The position numbers and the translations under genes were made by a program. Positions 23,181-32,027 of a stretch of 33,836 nt of DNA are shown piece by piece. The stretch's first letter is position 1; every line of letters begins with the position of its first letter. Origin of the DNA: Halomonas colorata (GTDB lineage: Bacteria > Pseudomonadota > Gammaproteobacteria > Pseudomonadales > Halomonadaceae); NCBI RefSeq assembly GCF_014897985.1, contig NZ_JABUZA010000045.1, positions 1 through 33,836 on the forward strand, given 5' to 3'. The notes beneath the pieces were generated by a model. It worked only from the letters and a program-made list of their open reading frames with translations, was not told where the DNA came from and ran no database searches.

Positions 23181-26100
23181 CCCAGTCCAATCGTATTACG
23201 GCAGGCGGGCGTGTCGATCGCTCGCAGGTGCTTGAGTTCACCTTCAACGGTCAACGCTATCAAGGTTTCAAGGGCGACACGCTGGCCTCGGCGCTGCTCG
23301 CCAACGGCGTCAATATCGTCAACCGCAGCTTCAAGTATTCGCGCGCTCGCGGCATTGTCGCGGCTGGCGCCGAAGAGCCCAACGCCGTGGTTCAGCTGGG
23401 CGCCCGTGATGACACCCAGGTGCCCAACGTCCGCGCTACCCAGCAAGGCCTGTATAACGGCTTGGTGGCACGCAGCACCAACGGCTGGCCCAACGTTCAG
23501 CGTGACGTAATGAGCTGGGTAGGCCGTCTGGGTGGTGGTTTCATGCCGCCGGGGTTCTACTACAAGACTTTCATGGCTCCTGCCTCAATGTGGATGACTT
23601 ATGAGAAGTACATCCGCATGGGCGCAGGCTTGGGCCGTGCGCCGACCGAATCCGATCCGGATATCTACGATCACATGCATCATCACTGCGATGTGATGGT
23701 GATCGGCGCAGGCCCGGCGGGACTTGCCGCCGCGCTTAGCGCAGCGCGTGCCGGTGCCCGCGTGATCCTGTGCGACGAGCAGGAAGAGATGGGCGGCTCA
23801 CTGTTGGATAGCCGCGAAACCCTGAATGGCGTTTCCGCCGTACGCTGGGTTGAGCAGACGCTCAGCGAGCTTGCCGGCATGGAAACCGTGACGCTGCTGC
23901 CACGCACCACGGCCAACGGCTATCACGATCACAACTTTGTTACCCTGCACGAACGGCGTACCGAACACTTGGCCGATACCGCCCGTGAGGCAGGTTTCCC
24001 CGGTGAATCGCGGGCACGCTTGCATCGCGTGCGCGCCGCCCAGGTAGTACTGGCCAGCGGCACCCATGAGCGTCCGCTGGTATATGCCAACAACGACTTA
24101 CCCGGCAACATGCTCGCAGGTGCCGTTTCCAACTACATTCGTCGCTATGCGGTAGTGCCTGGCAACAGCCTGGTGCTTTCTACGAGCAACGACCACGCTT
24201 ATCGCGCCGCACTTGACTGGAAAGAAGCCGGACGCACCGTCGTGGCAATCGTCGATGCCCGCGCCAACCCGGACGGTGACTTGGTCCGCCAGGCCCGCGA
24301 CAGCGGTATTCGCGTGATTACAGGCAGTGCCGTCATTGAAGCGCGCGGCAATCAGCGCGTCACCGGGGCGCGTATCTCGGCCATCGATCTTGAGCGTTTC
24401 GTGGTGACCGGGAAAGCCGAAGAGCTTGAGTGCGATACCATCGCTACCTCCGGCGGCTATAGCCCGGTGGTTCACCTGTCATCGCACACTGGTACGCGGC
24501 CGCTATGGAATGACGAGCTGCTAGGCTTTGTACCCGGCAAGATCAAAGACATGCAGTCGGCAGGCGGCGTAGCCGGCTATTACGCCCTTGGCGAGACGCT
24601 GGCCGATGGCGCTCGCGCTGGCCGTCAGGCCGCGTTGGAGAGCGGCTTTAACGATGCTCAGGATATCGCACTGCCCGCCACGCGAGCGCGGCGCGACACC
24701 CCGGCCTGCGCGCTCTACCAGGTGCCTCATGAAAAGAGTGCCCTTCGCGCGCCCAAGCAGTTTGTTGACCTGCAAAACGATGTCACCGCCGCGGGTATTG
24801 AAGTGGCCACCCGCGAAGGCTTTGAATCCATTGAGCACGTCAAGCGCTACACCGCGCTGGGCTTTGGTACCGACCAGGGGAAGCTTGGCAACATCAACGG
24901 TATGGCGATTGCCGCACGCTGTCTGAAACGCTCGATTCCCGAAGTGGGCACCACCGTGTTCCGGCCGAACTACACGCCGGTGACCTTTGGCGCCATCGTT
25001 GGCCGTCACTGCGGCGAGCTGTTTGATCCTGAACGCTACACCGCGCTGCATCAGTGGCACGTTGAGAATGGTGCCGAGTTCGAGGATGTTGGCCAGTGGA
25101 AACGCCCGTGGTATTTCCCGCGCACGGTTAACGGTAAAAAGGAAACCATGTTGGATGCGGTCAACCGCGAGTGCTTGGCGGTGCGCGAAGGCGTGGGCAT
25201 TCTCGACGCATCGACGCTTGGCAAGATCGACATCCAGGGTCCGGATGCCCGTGAGTTCCTGGGTCGCATCTATACCAACAAATGGGCCAAGCTGGACATC
25301 GGTCGTGTGCGCTACGGCCTGATGTGCAAAGACGATGGCATGCTGATGGACGATGGAACCACCAGCTGCCTGGGTAATAACCACTTTCTGATGACCACCA
25401 CCACGGGCGGCGCGGCAGGCGTGCTCGAGTGGCTGGAGTTGTGGCACCAGACCGAGTGGCCGGAGCTTCAGGTTTACTTCAACTCAGTAACCGACCACTG
25501 GGCAACCATGACCGTGACCGGCCCAGACGCGCGTAAGCTTTTATCCGAGCTGACCGACCTGGATCTTGATAAAGAGAACTTCAAGTTCATGGACTGGCGC
25601 GATGCCACAGTCGCCGAGGTACCGGCGCGCATCTTCCGCATCTCGTTCACCGGTGAGCTGGCGTTTGAGATCAACGTGCAGGCCAATTACGCCATGCACG
25701 TGTGGAAGAAGCTCTTCGAGCACGGCGAGAAGTACAACTTGACGCCCTACGGCACCGAGACCATGCACGTGCTGCGCGCCGAAAAAGGCCTGATCATTGT
25801 CGGCCAGGATACCGACGGTTCGGTGACTCCGGAAGATCTCGGCATGCAGTGGGCGATCGGCTACGACAAGCCTTTCCCCTGGGTCGGCAAGCGGGCCTTG
25901 TCGCGTCCCGATACCCGGCGCAAGGACCGCAAGCAGTTTGTCGGCTTGAAACCGAAAGACCCAAGCGTAGTGCTGGAGGAAGGCGCGCAGATCGTCTTCG
26001 ACGGCAAGCAGTCGATTCCCATGGACATGAAGGGCCACGTCACGTCGAGCTACTACAGCGCCTCGCTCAAACACGGCTTCGCCCTAGCCGTGGTGATGGG

Positions 26101-26218
26101 TGGCCACGAGAGAATGGGCCAGACCGTCTATATCCCCATGACCGATGGCACGGTGCATGAAGCTGAAATCGTAAGCCCTGTGTTTATCGACCCGAAAGGA
26201 GAGCGCCAGCATGTCTAA
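23177..26218 (+). CDS. soxA: Sarcosine oxidase alpha subunit
   Basis: 1013 aa, the largest subunit of heterotetrameric sarcosine oxidase. Domains in order: an N-terminal ferredoxin-like fold without cluster cysteines (about 15-95; FTFNGQRYQGFKGDTLASALLANG and the ARGIVAAGAEEPNA loop); a dinucleotide-binding domain with VMVIGAGPAGLAAALSAARAG at about 173; and a C-terminal aminomethyltransferase (GcvT-like) half from about residue 600, which moves the released methylene group to tetrahydrofolate. Overlaps soxD by 4 bp and soxG by 8 bp. Length and order are normal for the family. Confidence 0.96.
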   Translation: MTQSNRITAGGRVDRSQVLEFTFNGQRYQGFKGDTLASALLANGVNIVNRSFKYSRARGIVAAGAEEPNAVVQLGARDDTQVPNVRATQQGLYNGLVARSTNGWPNVQRDVMSWVGRLGGGFMPPGFYYKTFMAPASMWMTYEKYIRMGAGLGRAPTESDPDIYDHMHHHCDVMVIGAGPAGLAAALSAARAGARVILCDEQEEMGGSLLDSRETLNGVSAVRWVEQTLSELAGMETVTLLPRTTANGYHDHNFVTLHERRTEHLADTAREAGFPGESRARLHRVRAAQVVLASGTHERPLVYANNDLPGNMLAGAVSNYIRRYAVVPGNSLVLSTSNDHAYRAALDWKEAGRTVVAIVDARANPDGDLVRQARDSGIRVITGSAVIEARGNQRVTGARISAIDLERFVVTGKAEELECDTIATSGGYSPVVHLSSHTGTRPLWNDELLGFVPGKIKDMQSAGGVAGYYALGETLADGARAGRQAALESGFNDAQDIALPATRARRDTPACALYQVPHEKSALRAPKQFVDLQNDVTAAGIEVATREGFESIEHVKRYTALGFGTDQGKLGNINGMAIAARCLKRSIPEVGTTVFRPNYTPVTFGAIVGRHCGELFDPERYTALHQWHVENGAEFEDVGQWKRPWYFPRTVNGKKETMLDAVNRECLAVREGVGILDASTLGKIDIQGPDAREFLGRIYTNKWAKLDIGRVRYGLMCKDDGMLMDDGTTSCLGNNHFLMTTTTGGAAGVLEWLELWHQTEWPELQVYFNSVTDHWATMTVTGPDARKLLSELTDLDLDKENFKFMDWRDATVAEVPARIFRISFTGELAFEINVQANYAMHVWKKLFEHGEKYNLTPYGTETMHVLRAEKGLIIVGQDTDGSVTPEDLGMQWAIGYDKPFPWVGKRALSRPDTRRKDRKQFVGLKPKDPSVVLEEGAQIVFDGKQSIPMDMKGHVTSSYYSASLKHGFALAVVMGGHERMGQTVYIPMTDGTVHEAEIVSPVFIDPKGERQHV

Positions 26219-26843
26219 TGTATGCGAGTTTAATACCGTGCCAGACGGCAACCCGCAGGTCGAATCTCCAATGACATGGAGCTACCAGCAGCACCCGGCG
26301 CCCCGCGCTAACGGTCAGGCAGGCGTTGCTCTGCGCGAAAAAGCGCTAATGGGCCACCTGGTGCTGCGTGGCGGGGCCATCGTGTTGGATGAAGCGGTTC
26401 GCGCCACGCTGGGTATGAGCCTACCGGCCAAGCCCAATGCATTGGAGCACGACGATAGCGGCGAGCGCTCCATCCAGTGGCTCTCACCCGACGAGTGGCT
26501 GGTGATTGTGCCGGGCGGCGAAGAGTTCAAGCTTGAACGCGCGCTGCGCGAGGCGCTGGGAGACGCTCACTTCAGCATCGTCAACGCCAGCGGCGGCCAG
26601 ACAGTATTGACGCTTAGCGGCGCTAACGCCCGCGATGTGCTGATGAAGTCGACGTCCTACGATGTGCACCCTAATGCCTTCCCGGTCGGCAAGGGCGTGA
26701 CCACGGTGTTTGCCAAGGCCACCGTTGTCCTGCGTCGCCCTTCCGAGGCGCACTGGGAGCTGGTCGTGCGGCGCAGCTTTGCCGACTACTGCTACCGTTG
26801 GCTGCTCGACGCCTCGGCGGAATATGGCATCGACACACAATAA
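26211..26843 (+). CDS. soxG: Sarcosine oxidase gamma subunit
   Basis: 210 aa, GcvT-related small subunit of heterotetrameric sarcosine oxidase. Recognisable segments are IQWLSPDEWLVIVPG, GGQTVLTLSGANARDVLMKSTSYDVHP and the C-terminal WELVVRRSFADYCYRWLLDAS. The ATG lies within the end of soxA (8-bp overlap) with GGAGAG upstream. Last of the four sox genes; a hairpin and 66 bp separate it from purU. Confidence 0.95.
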   Translation: MSNVCEFNTVPDGNPQVESPMTWSYQQHPAPRANGQAGVALREKALMGHLVLRGGAIVLDEAVRATLGMSLPAKPNALEHDDSGERSIQWLSPDEWLVIVPGGEEFKLERALREALGDAHFSIVNASGGQTVLTLSGANARDVLMKSTSYDVHPNAFPVGKGVTTVFAKATVVLRRPSEAHWELVVRRSFADYCYRWLLDASAEYGIDTQ

Positions 26844-26849
26844 TAAGCC

Positions 26850-26874
26850 GGCAGGCCGGCACCACCGGCCTGCC
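26850..26874 (+). other. GC-rich hairpin between soxG and purU
   Basis: A perfect 10-bp stem (26850-26859 with 26865-26874) and 5-nt loop start 6 bp after the soxG stop. No T tract follows, so it is more likely a 3'-end stabiliser or a partial transcription barrier than a full intrinsic terminator. It could set purU expression lower than sox. Confidence 0.6.
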
Positions 26875-26909
26875 CTGACTGCTGATCAAGCTGATGAAAG
26901 AGAAGCGCC

Positions 26910-27776
26910 ATGAGCCGAATGACGGATACCTGGATACTTGCCGCCCAATGCCCCAGCATTCTGGGCACGGTCGATGTGGTGACCCGCTTTTTAAAAGAGC
27001 AGCACTGCTATATCACCGAGCTGAGCTCATTTGATGATCGGTTGGGTGAACGCTTTTTTATTCGAGCGGAGTTTCGTCCCGAGCGAGAAGCGTTTGATGA
27101 GCAGGCGTTTCAGGAGAATTTTCTGCCGCGCGCCACCGATTTCGGCATGACGTTTGAACTGACCCCTCCCGCCAAGCGCACGGGTGCGGTCATTCTGGTA
27201 TCCAAGGCAGATCACTGCTTAAACGACCTGCTCTATCGCTACCGTACCGGGCAACTGTCACTGGATATCAAGGCGATCATCTCCAATCACCCGGATCTTG
27301 AGCCCTTAGCGAGCTGGCATGATCTGCCTTACTATCATCTGCCTATCACGCCCGAGACCAAGACCGAGCAGGAGTCCCAGGTACTCGATATTATTGAGAA
27401 TACCGGGGCGGAGCTAGTAATTCTGGCGCGCTACATGCAGGTATTGTCACCGAGCATGTGCGAGCTTTTGAGCGGGCGAGCCATCAACATTCACCACTCA
27501 CTACTACCGGGCTTCAAAGGTGCCAAGCCCTACCACCAGGCCTACGAAAAAGGCGTTAAGCTGGTAGGCGCTACGGCGCACTACATTAATAACGACTTGG
27601 ACGAGGGGCCGATTATTGCTCAAGGGGTGGAGCCAGTTGATCATGCACACTACCCTGAGGACCTGGTCGCCAAAGGGCGCGATATAGAGTGTCTGACGCT
27701 CGCCCGCGCTATTGGCTATCACCTTGAGCGGCGAGTCTTTCTGCACAATGGGCGCACGGTGGTATTTGGCAACTAG
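26910..27776 (+). CDS. purU: Formyltetrahydrofolate deformylase
   Basis: 288 aa, hydrolyses 10-formyl-THF to formate and THF. N-terminal ACT-type domain (about 5-85; LAAQCPSILGTVDVVTRFL) and C-terminal formyl-transferase fold. Catalytic motifs INIHHSLLPGFKGA (Asn and His) and DLDEGPIIAQ (Asp) are intact. The ATG at 26910 has AGAGA upstream; an ATG four codons later is an alternative. Located directly after soxBDAG as in Pseudomonas betaine loci (purU2), where it would regenerate free THF for sarcosine oxidase and drain excess C1 units. Confidence 0.95.
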   Translation: MSRMTDTWILAAQCPSILGTVDVVTRFLKEQHCYITELSSFDDRLGERFFIRAEFRPEREAFDEQAFQENFLPRATDFGMTFELTPPAKRTGAVILVSKADHCLNDLLYRYRTGQLSLDIKAIISNHPDLEPLASWHDLPYYHLPITPETKTEQESQVLDIIENTGAELVILARYMQVLSPSMCELLSGRAINIHHSLLPGFKGAKPYHQAYEKGVKLVGATAHYINNDLDEGPIIAQGVEPVDHAHYPEDLVAKGRDIECLTLARAIGYHLERRVFLHNGRTVVFGN

Positions 27777-27930
27777 CCACGCTTGCTTAACACTACTCCT
27801 TTCATCCACAGAACAATCATCAAGTCTGCTCATTAATCGACGCCAGGGCCAGGTTACGCGGCATTAATTCGCGATTCCCCTGTCCAACGTTGGGTGAGTC
27901 GACTTTTTATTTCCCATTCAGAGGTCTTCC

Positions 27931-29313
27931 ATGCCTATTAGTGTCTTCGACCTTTTCAAAATTGGCGTCGGCCCCTCCAGCTCACACACGGTCGGCCCCA
28001 TGATGGCGGCCTTCAAGTTTTCGGCCGTTCTGCGCGATAGCCAGTTGCTCGACCAGGTGAGCCGCCTGGAAGTGCATCTGTATGGCTCGCTTTCCGCCAC
28101 GGGCATCGGCCATGGAACCGACCATGCCATTATCATGGGCTTGTTGGGCGAACGCCCGGACACCATCGATCCTTCGATTATCAACACCACGATTGCGGCG
28201 TTGAAAGAGACGCGTTGCCTATCGCTGGGCCGCCAGAAAGATGTCACGTTTGAATGGGACCAGGACATTATCTTTCATGAAGAGAGCCTGCCCCATCACC
28301 CGAACGCCATGAAACTTTGCGCCTTTGCCGAAGATGGCAGCCTGCTGACCGCCAACACGTACTACTCGGTAGGCGGCGGTTTTGTGGTTGACCAAAACCA
28401 GGTAGATGCCAAGCTTGAAGACATGGACACTGCAGAGATCCCCTTCGACTTCAACTCCGCCGAAGAACTACTCGCCATCTGTAAGCGCGAAGGCATGAGC
28501 ATCAGCCGCCTGATGATGGAGAACGAGAAAACTTGGCGCGGCGAGCAGGAAGTGAGAGACGAGCTGTGGCGCATCTGGCAGGCCATGTGCGAGTGCATCG
28601 ATAACGGTCTGACCCACGAAGGCGTGCTGCCCGGTGGGCTTAACGTCAAACGCCGGGCAAGGCAGCTGCATCAGCGCTTGCAGGCGGCCGAGCAGAACGA
28701 CTGCCTGATCGCCACGACCTTTTCCGCCATGGAGTGGGTCAATATCTTTGCCCTGGCGGTGAACGAAGAGAACGCCGCGGGCGGGCGCATGGTCACGGCC
28801 CCGACCAACGGGGCGGCGGGTATTATTCCCGCCGTGCTGCACTACTACATGAAGTTCCAGGCGGGTGCCAATGACCGCAATGTGGTGGACTTCCTGCTTG
28901 CCGCCGGTGCCATCGGTATTCTGTGCAAGAAAAATGCGTCCATCTCCGGCGCCGAAGTGGGCTGCCAGGGCGAGGTGGGCTCAGCGTGCGCCATGGCCGC
29001 CGCAGGCTTGGCGGAAGTGATGGGCGCCACGCCCGAGCAGGTCGAAAACGCCGCTGAAATAGGTCTTGAACACAACCTTGGTTTGACCTGCGACCCAGTA
29101 GGCGGGCTGGTTCAGGTGCCCTGCATCGAGCGCAACGCGATTGCCACCGTCAAGGCGATCAACGCCGCCCAAATGGCCCTGCGCGGCGACGGCACCCACT
29201 TTATCTCTTTAGATAAAGTTATCCGCACCATGCGTGATACCGGCAAAGACATGCTGGACAAGTACAAGGAAACGTCCAAGGGTGGTTTGGCGGTTAATGC
29301 GATTGAGTGTTAG
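27931..29313 (+). CDS. sdaB: L-serine ammonia-lyase, iron-sulfur type
   Basis: 460 aa single-chain L-serine dehydratase, converting serine to pyruvate and ammonia. N-terminal beta domain begins [21 protein letters not shown]. The C-terminal alpha domain has [20 protein letters not shown]. Cysteines for the oxygen-sensitive 4Fe-4S cluster lie in [27 protein letters not shown] and [22 protein letters not shown] is 7 nt before the ATG. It completes glycine betaine to pyruvate after GlyA. The 154-bp gap from purU may hold its own promoter. A strong terminator follows. The symbol follows the betaine-locus paralogue of Pseudomonas; sdaA is an equally used name. Confidence 0.94.
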   Translation: MPISVFDLFKIGVGPSSSHTVGPMMAAFKFSAVLRDSQLLDQVSRLEVHLYGSLSATGIGHGTDHAIIMGLLGERPDTIDPSIINTTIAALKETRCLSLGRQKDVTFEWDQDIIFHEESLPHHPNAMKLCAFAEDGSLLTANTYYSVGGGFVVDQNQVDAKLEDMDTAEIPFDFNSAEELLAICKREGMSISRLMMENEKTWRGEQEVRDELWRIWQAMCECIDNGLTHEGVLPGGLNVKRRARQLHQRLQAAEQNDCLIATTFSAMEWVNIFALAVNEENAAGGRMVTAPTNGAAGIIPAVLHYYMKFQAGANDRNVVDFLLAAGAIGILCKKNASISGAEVGCQGEVGSACAMAAAGLAEVMGATPEQVENAAEIGLEHNLGLTCDPVGGLVQVPCIERNAIATVKAINAAQMALRGDGTHFISLDKVIRTMRDTGKDMLDKYKETSKGGLAVNAIEC

Positions 29314-29337
29314 CGCAGCGCTTTAGCCACGTTACAC

Positions 29338-29370
29338 GCCACAATGTGCCAAGTCGCATTGTGGCTTTTA
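29338..29370 (+). terminator. Rho-independent terminator of the serine dehydratase gene
   Basis: A perfect 9-bp stem (29338-29346 with 29357-29365) and 10-nt loop run into TTTT. It ends the betaine block before the catechol module. Confidence 0.88.
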
Positions 29371-29499
29371 GGCATCAGCATTGAGCGTCACGTCCAGCGC
29401 CTAATATCTCCCGGCTCTCTCAGGTCCCGTTCTCAAGACCAGCCTGCCTATATGCTTTACCTTTACTTTGACTAAAGTCGTAGCCAGTTCGTCGTTTGA

Positions 29500-29514
29500 A
29501 TACTGATAGGGTAT
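29500..29514. promoter_or_regulatory. ATAC-N7-GTAT operator upstream of the LysR gene
   Basis: An exact ATAC-N7-GTAT, the recognition element described for BenM/CatM-type LysR regulators, lies about 115 bp before the LysR start codon. A TATAAG (29512-29517) overlaps its right half and could be a -10 box, suggesting autorepression. A second exact copy precedes catB. The gap 29314-29628 otherwise holds only the serine dehydratase terminator. Confidence 0.65.
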
Positions 29515-29628
29515 AAGACTTTATTACAATGCCTAAACGATTGGCTGAAAAATGCCCCAGTTACTGGCTTGGCAACAGCTAAGTTCATAAAGGTAGTGTT
29601 AAGTTGTCGCTCATACCTTGGAGGCATT

Positions 29629-30531
29629 ATGGAGCTACGTCACCTTAGATACTTTTGCGTTGTGGCCGAAGAGCTTAATTTCACCTGTGCTGCTGAAAGA
29701 TTGCACATGTCGCAGCCGCCTCTATCGCGCCAAATTAAGCAACTAGAGCAGGAAGTGGGTGCCGAACTGTTTGAGCGAAGCTCAAGAGGCTTACGCCTAA
29801 CGCCTTCTGGTGTGTTTTTTCAGCAGCACGCTCTAGAAATTTTAGAGAAAGTTGACGTAACCATTGATGCAACACGCCATATGGCACGCAGCAAGCGAGC
29901 ATTATTTGGGATTGGTTTTGTGCCCTCTATTTTTTATGGGCAGCTTCCAATGCTGGTACGCGACTTGCGTCAAATAGAAAACGTCGAAATCTCATTAGCA
30001 GAGCTGACGACTGTACAACAGATTCAGGCGCTTAAAGCAGGCCGTATCGATATGGGTTTTGGACGACTACGCATTGATGATCCTGACGTCGAACAAGAAA
30101 TTCTTTTTGATGAACCTATGATTGCAGCACTTCCTAGCGGTCATCCCTTAGAGGGTACAGCCCCAACGTGCGAAGAGCTGGCCCGCTATCCGCTCATCCT
30201 TTTCCCCGCAAAACCGCGCCCTAGTTTGGCGGACATGGTACTGGGCATTTTCCGCCGTCAAGGCCTAAAGGTCGAGGTAGTACAGGAAGCGAACGAGGTA
30301 CAGACGGCGTTAAGCCTTGTTGCCTCAGGCATCGGTATTACATTGGTACCCGAAGAGGTCAAGCGTGTGCAACGAGATGGTATTTCTTATGCAGTCCTGG
30401 CCGATAAGACAATTACCTCACCTGTTGTCTGTAGTCGTCGTCGGGATGATAAGCCTTCAAATCTTATGAAGGAGGCGACTGCCATTTTAAATTCACTTAT
30501 TGATGAACGACTTATGGGACGCTACCCATAG
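29629..30531 (+). CDS. catR: LysR-family regulator of the CatR/CatM/BenM type
   Basis: 300 aa. The winged-helix N-terminus (MELRHLRYFCVVAEELNF, then AERLHMSQPPLSRQIKQLE) is very close to BenM/CatM/CatR. The effector domain follows, including IGFVPSIFYGQLP and LKAGRIDMGFGRLRIDDP. Such proteins activate catechol genes in response to cis,cis-muconate. I chose the ATG at 29629, with TTGGAGG 5 nt before it; an upstream in-frame ATG at 29569 would add 20 unrelated residues. Codon choice is more AT-rich than in the betaine genes. It converges with catA rather than diverging from catB. CatR, CatM and BenM cannot be told apart here, so the symbol is provisional. Confidence 0.88.
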   Translation: MELRHLRYFCVVAEELNFTCAAERLHMSQPPLSRQIKQLEQEVGAELFERSSRGLRLTPSGVFFQQHALEILEKVDVTIDATRHMARSKRALFGIGFVPSIFYGQLPMLVRDLRQIENVEISLAELTTVQQIQALKAGRIDMGFGRLRIDDPDVEQEILFDEPMIAALPSGHPLEGTAPTCEELARYPLILFPAKPRPSLADMVLGIFRRQGLKVEVVQEANEVQTALSLVASGIGITLVPEEVKRVQRDGISYAVLADKTITSPVVCSRRRDDKPSNLMKEATAILNSLIDERLMGRYP

Positions 30532-30578
30532 CCGTTGAAATTCAATGCAAGGTTGATTATTAGCCGCGCTTACCTAGA

Positions 30579-30594
30579 ATGCCATCCTTGGCAT
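30579..30594. other. Small hairpin between the convergent catR and catA
   Basis: atgcca-tcct-tggcat is a perfect 6-bp stem with a tetraloop midway in the 111-bp gap between two converging stop codons. It has no clear T tract; it may be a weak bidirectional terminator. Confidence 0.35.
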
Positions 30595-30642
30595 AGTTTC
30601 TCACTCTCTTATGGCTCTGCTACCGGTAAACCACCAAGCCAA

Positions 30643-31614
30643 TCAGACTTTGGCCGTGCCTGCGAGTTGGCTGGCAAGATCCTGTTCATTCTCTTTGGCC
30701 CTCGGGCGGGCGTGGCGCGCCTGTAGGTCAAGCGCATCGGTCGGCGAAAGTTCAACGTCAAATACAACATGGGAGAACGGGCCGTCCAGATCTCGCTTGT
30801 TGATCTCGGTGGCGTCGTCGATTCGTTCGGCAGGGATGACCAGCTCTTCTCGAGTGGCGAAAGCAAAGTCGTCAAAGGTGTAGGGGTCGCCCGCGAGGTT
30901 GATCTGAGTGGTCAGATGCTGATGGCCCGGCGCTGAGACGAAGTAGTGGATATGTGCGGGGCGTTCGCCATGGCGGCCAAGCGATTTGAGCACTACATCC
31001 GTGGGAGCGCCTTCCGGTACACCATAGCCTGACGGAATGATACTGCGCGCCGTGTAGTAGCCTTTACTGTCGGTATAGATGGTGCGGCGCAGGTTGTACT
31101 CGCTTTGACTTGGATCAAAGAAGGAGTAGCCGCCCTTGTCGTTGGCATGCCAGATCTCAACCTTGGCACCGGCAATCGGTGTACCGTCGACGTCACGGAC
31201 CTGACCAGTGAGCCACATGGTCTCACCTTCGGTCTCTTCGTCGTCCATCCTTGCGAAGCCTTCTGCTTCTGGTGCGCCTGCCACATACAGCGGGCCTTCA
31301 ATGGTACGGGGCGTGCCGCCGACGCGCTTGGCTTCAGCATCAATGGCGTCCTGACGCATGTCAAGAAAGTGATCAAAACCAAGCCCAGGCGACAGCAGGC
31401 CGAACTGGGTCTGGCTACCCAGAGCATTAAGCAGGTTAACCGCCGCCCAGTACTCCTCTTCAGTAACGTCGAAATCATCGATTAGTTTGAACAGGTCGCC
31501 GACCAGACGATGGACAATTTTCTTGGCGCGGTCATTGCCGCCTGTCTGGTCAAAGCCAGCCACAGTCTTGATGAAGTCCTGAACGTTGGGAGTGTCGAAT
31601 ATCTTCACGGTCAT
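30643..31614 (-). CDS. catA: Catechol 1,2-dioxygenase
   Basis: 323 aa intradiol dioxygenase converting catechol to cis,cis-muconate. The non-heme iron(III) ligands expected for the family are visible: Tyr163 (GGYSFF), Tyr197 (PSGYG), His221 and His223 (RPAHIHYF). The N-terminal helical linker domain (about 1-100) is present, and length is normal. GAGGA precedes the ATG. Last gene of the catB-catC-catA operon, 66 bp after catC. Confidence 0.95.
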   Translation of the reverse strand: MTVKIFDTPNVQDFIKTVAGFDQTGGNDRAKKIVHRLVGDLFKLIDDFDVTEEEYWAAVNLLNALGSQTQFGLLSPGLGFDHFLDMRQDAIDAEAKRVGGTPRTIEGPLYVAGAPEAEGFARMDDEETEGETMWLTGQVRDVDGTPIAGAKVEIWHANDKGGYSFFDPSQSEYNLRRTIYTDSKGYYTARSIIPSGYGVPEGAPTDVVLKSLGRHGERPAHIHYFVSAPGHQHLTTQINLAGDPYTFDDFAFATREELVIPAERIDDATEINKRDLDGPFSHVVFDVELSPTDALDLQARHARPRAKENEQDLASQLAGTAKV

Positions 31615-31680
31615 AATAAAATCCTCAGATTGTTATAAGCAGTTGTTTTATGAGCAAGCACTAATGTTCTATAAAGGTTA

Positions 31681-31971
31681 CTAGCTGTCGTTCTCGCGAA
31701 CCGAAGACGGATGGCGGCACAGTGGCTTAACGTTGATCTCCATGTAGGGAAACAGCGGTAGGTTGCTTACCAATTCTTGTAGCTCGGCGTTATCTTTGAC
31801 GTCAAAAATACTGATGTTCGAGTAGCTACCTGCTATCCGCCATAAGTGGCGCCATTTACCTTGGTGCTGTAAGTCTTGTGAGTACGCCTTTTCGGTCGCC
31901 TTAATCCTTGTCGCTTGCTCTACAGGCATATCGGTGGGCAATTTAACGGTCATCTCTACATGAAACAGCAT
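31681..31971 (-). CDS. catC: Muconolactone delta-isomerase
   Basis: 96 aa, the family's usual length. It converts muconolactone to 3-oxoadipate enol-lactone. Family segments: MLFHVEMTVKLP at the N-terminus, GKWRHLWRIAGSYSN in the middle, and LPLFPYMEINVKPLCRHPSS at the C-terminus. GGAG is well spaced before the ATG. It lies between catB and catA with gaps of 56 and 66 bp. Confidence 0.96.
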   Translation of the reverse strand: MLFHVEMTVKLPTDMPVEQATRIKATEKAYSQDLQHQGKWRHLWRIAGSYSNISIFDVKDNAELQELVSNLPLFPYMEINVKPLCRHPSSVRENDS

Positions 31972-32027
31972 AAATCTCTCCTCTTAGATCGCGGGCGAGC
32001 AAAACATTGGTTTTATTTGCTTAGCTC

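Noticed and set aside
24521..25447. 308-codon minus-strand frame opposite soxA
   Set aside because: Antisense shadow of a conserved gene; its translation shows no recognisable domain.
30535..30726. 63-codon plus-strand frame after the LysR gene
   Set aside because: It overlaps the end of catA on the other strand, has no ribosome site, and shows no family resemblance.
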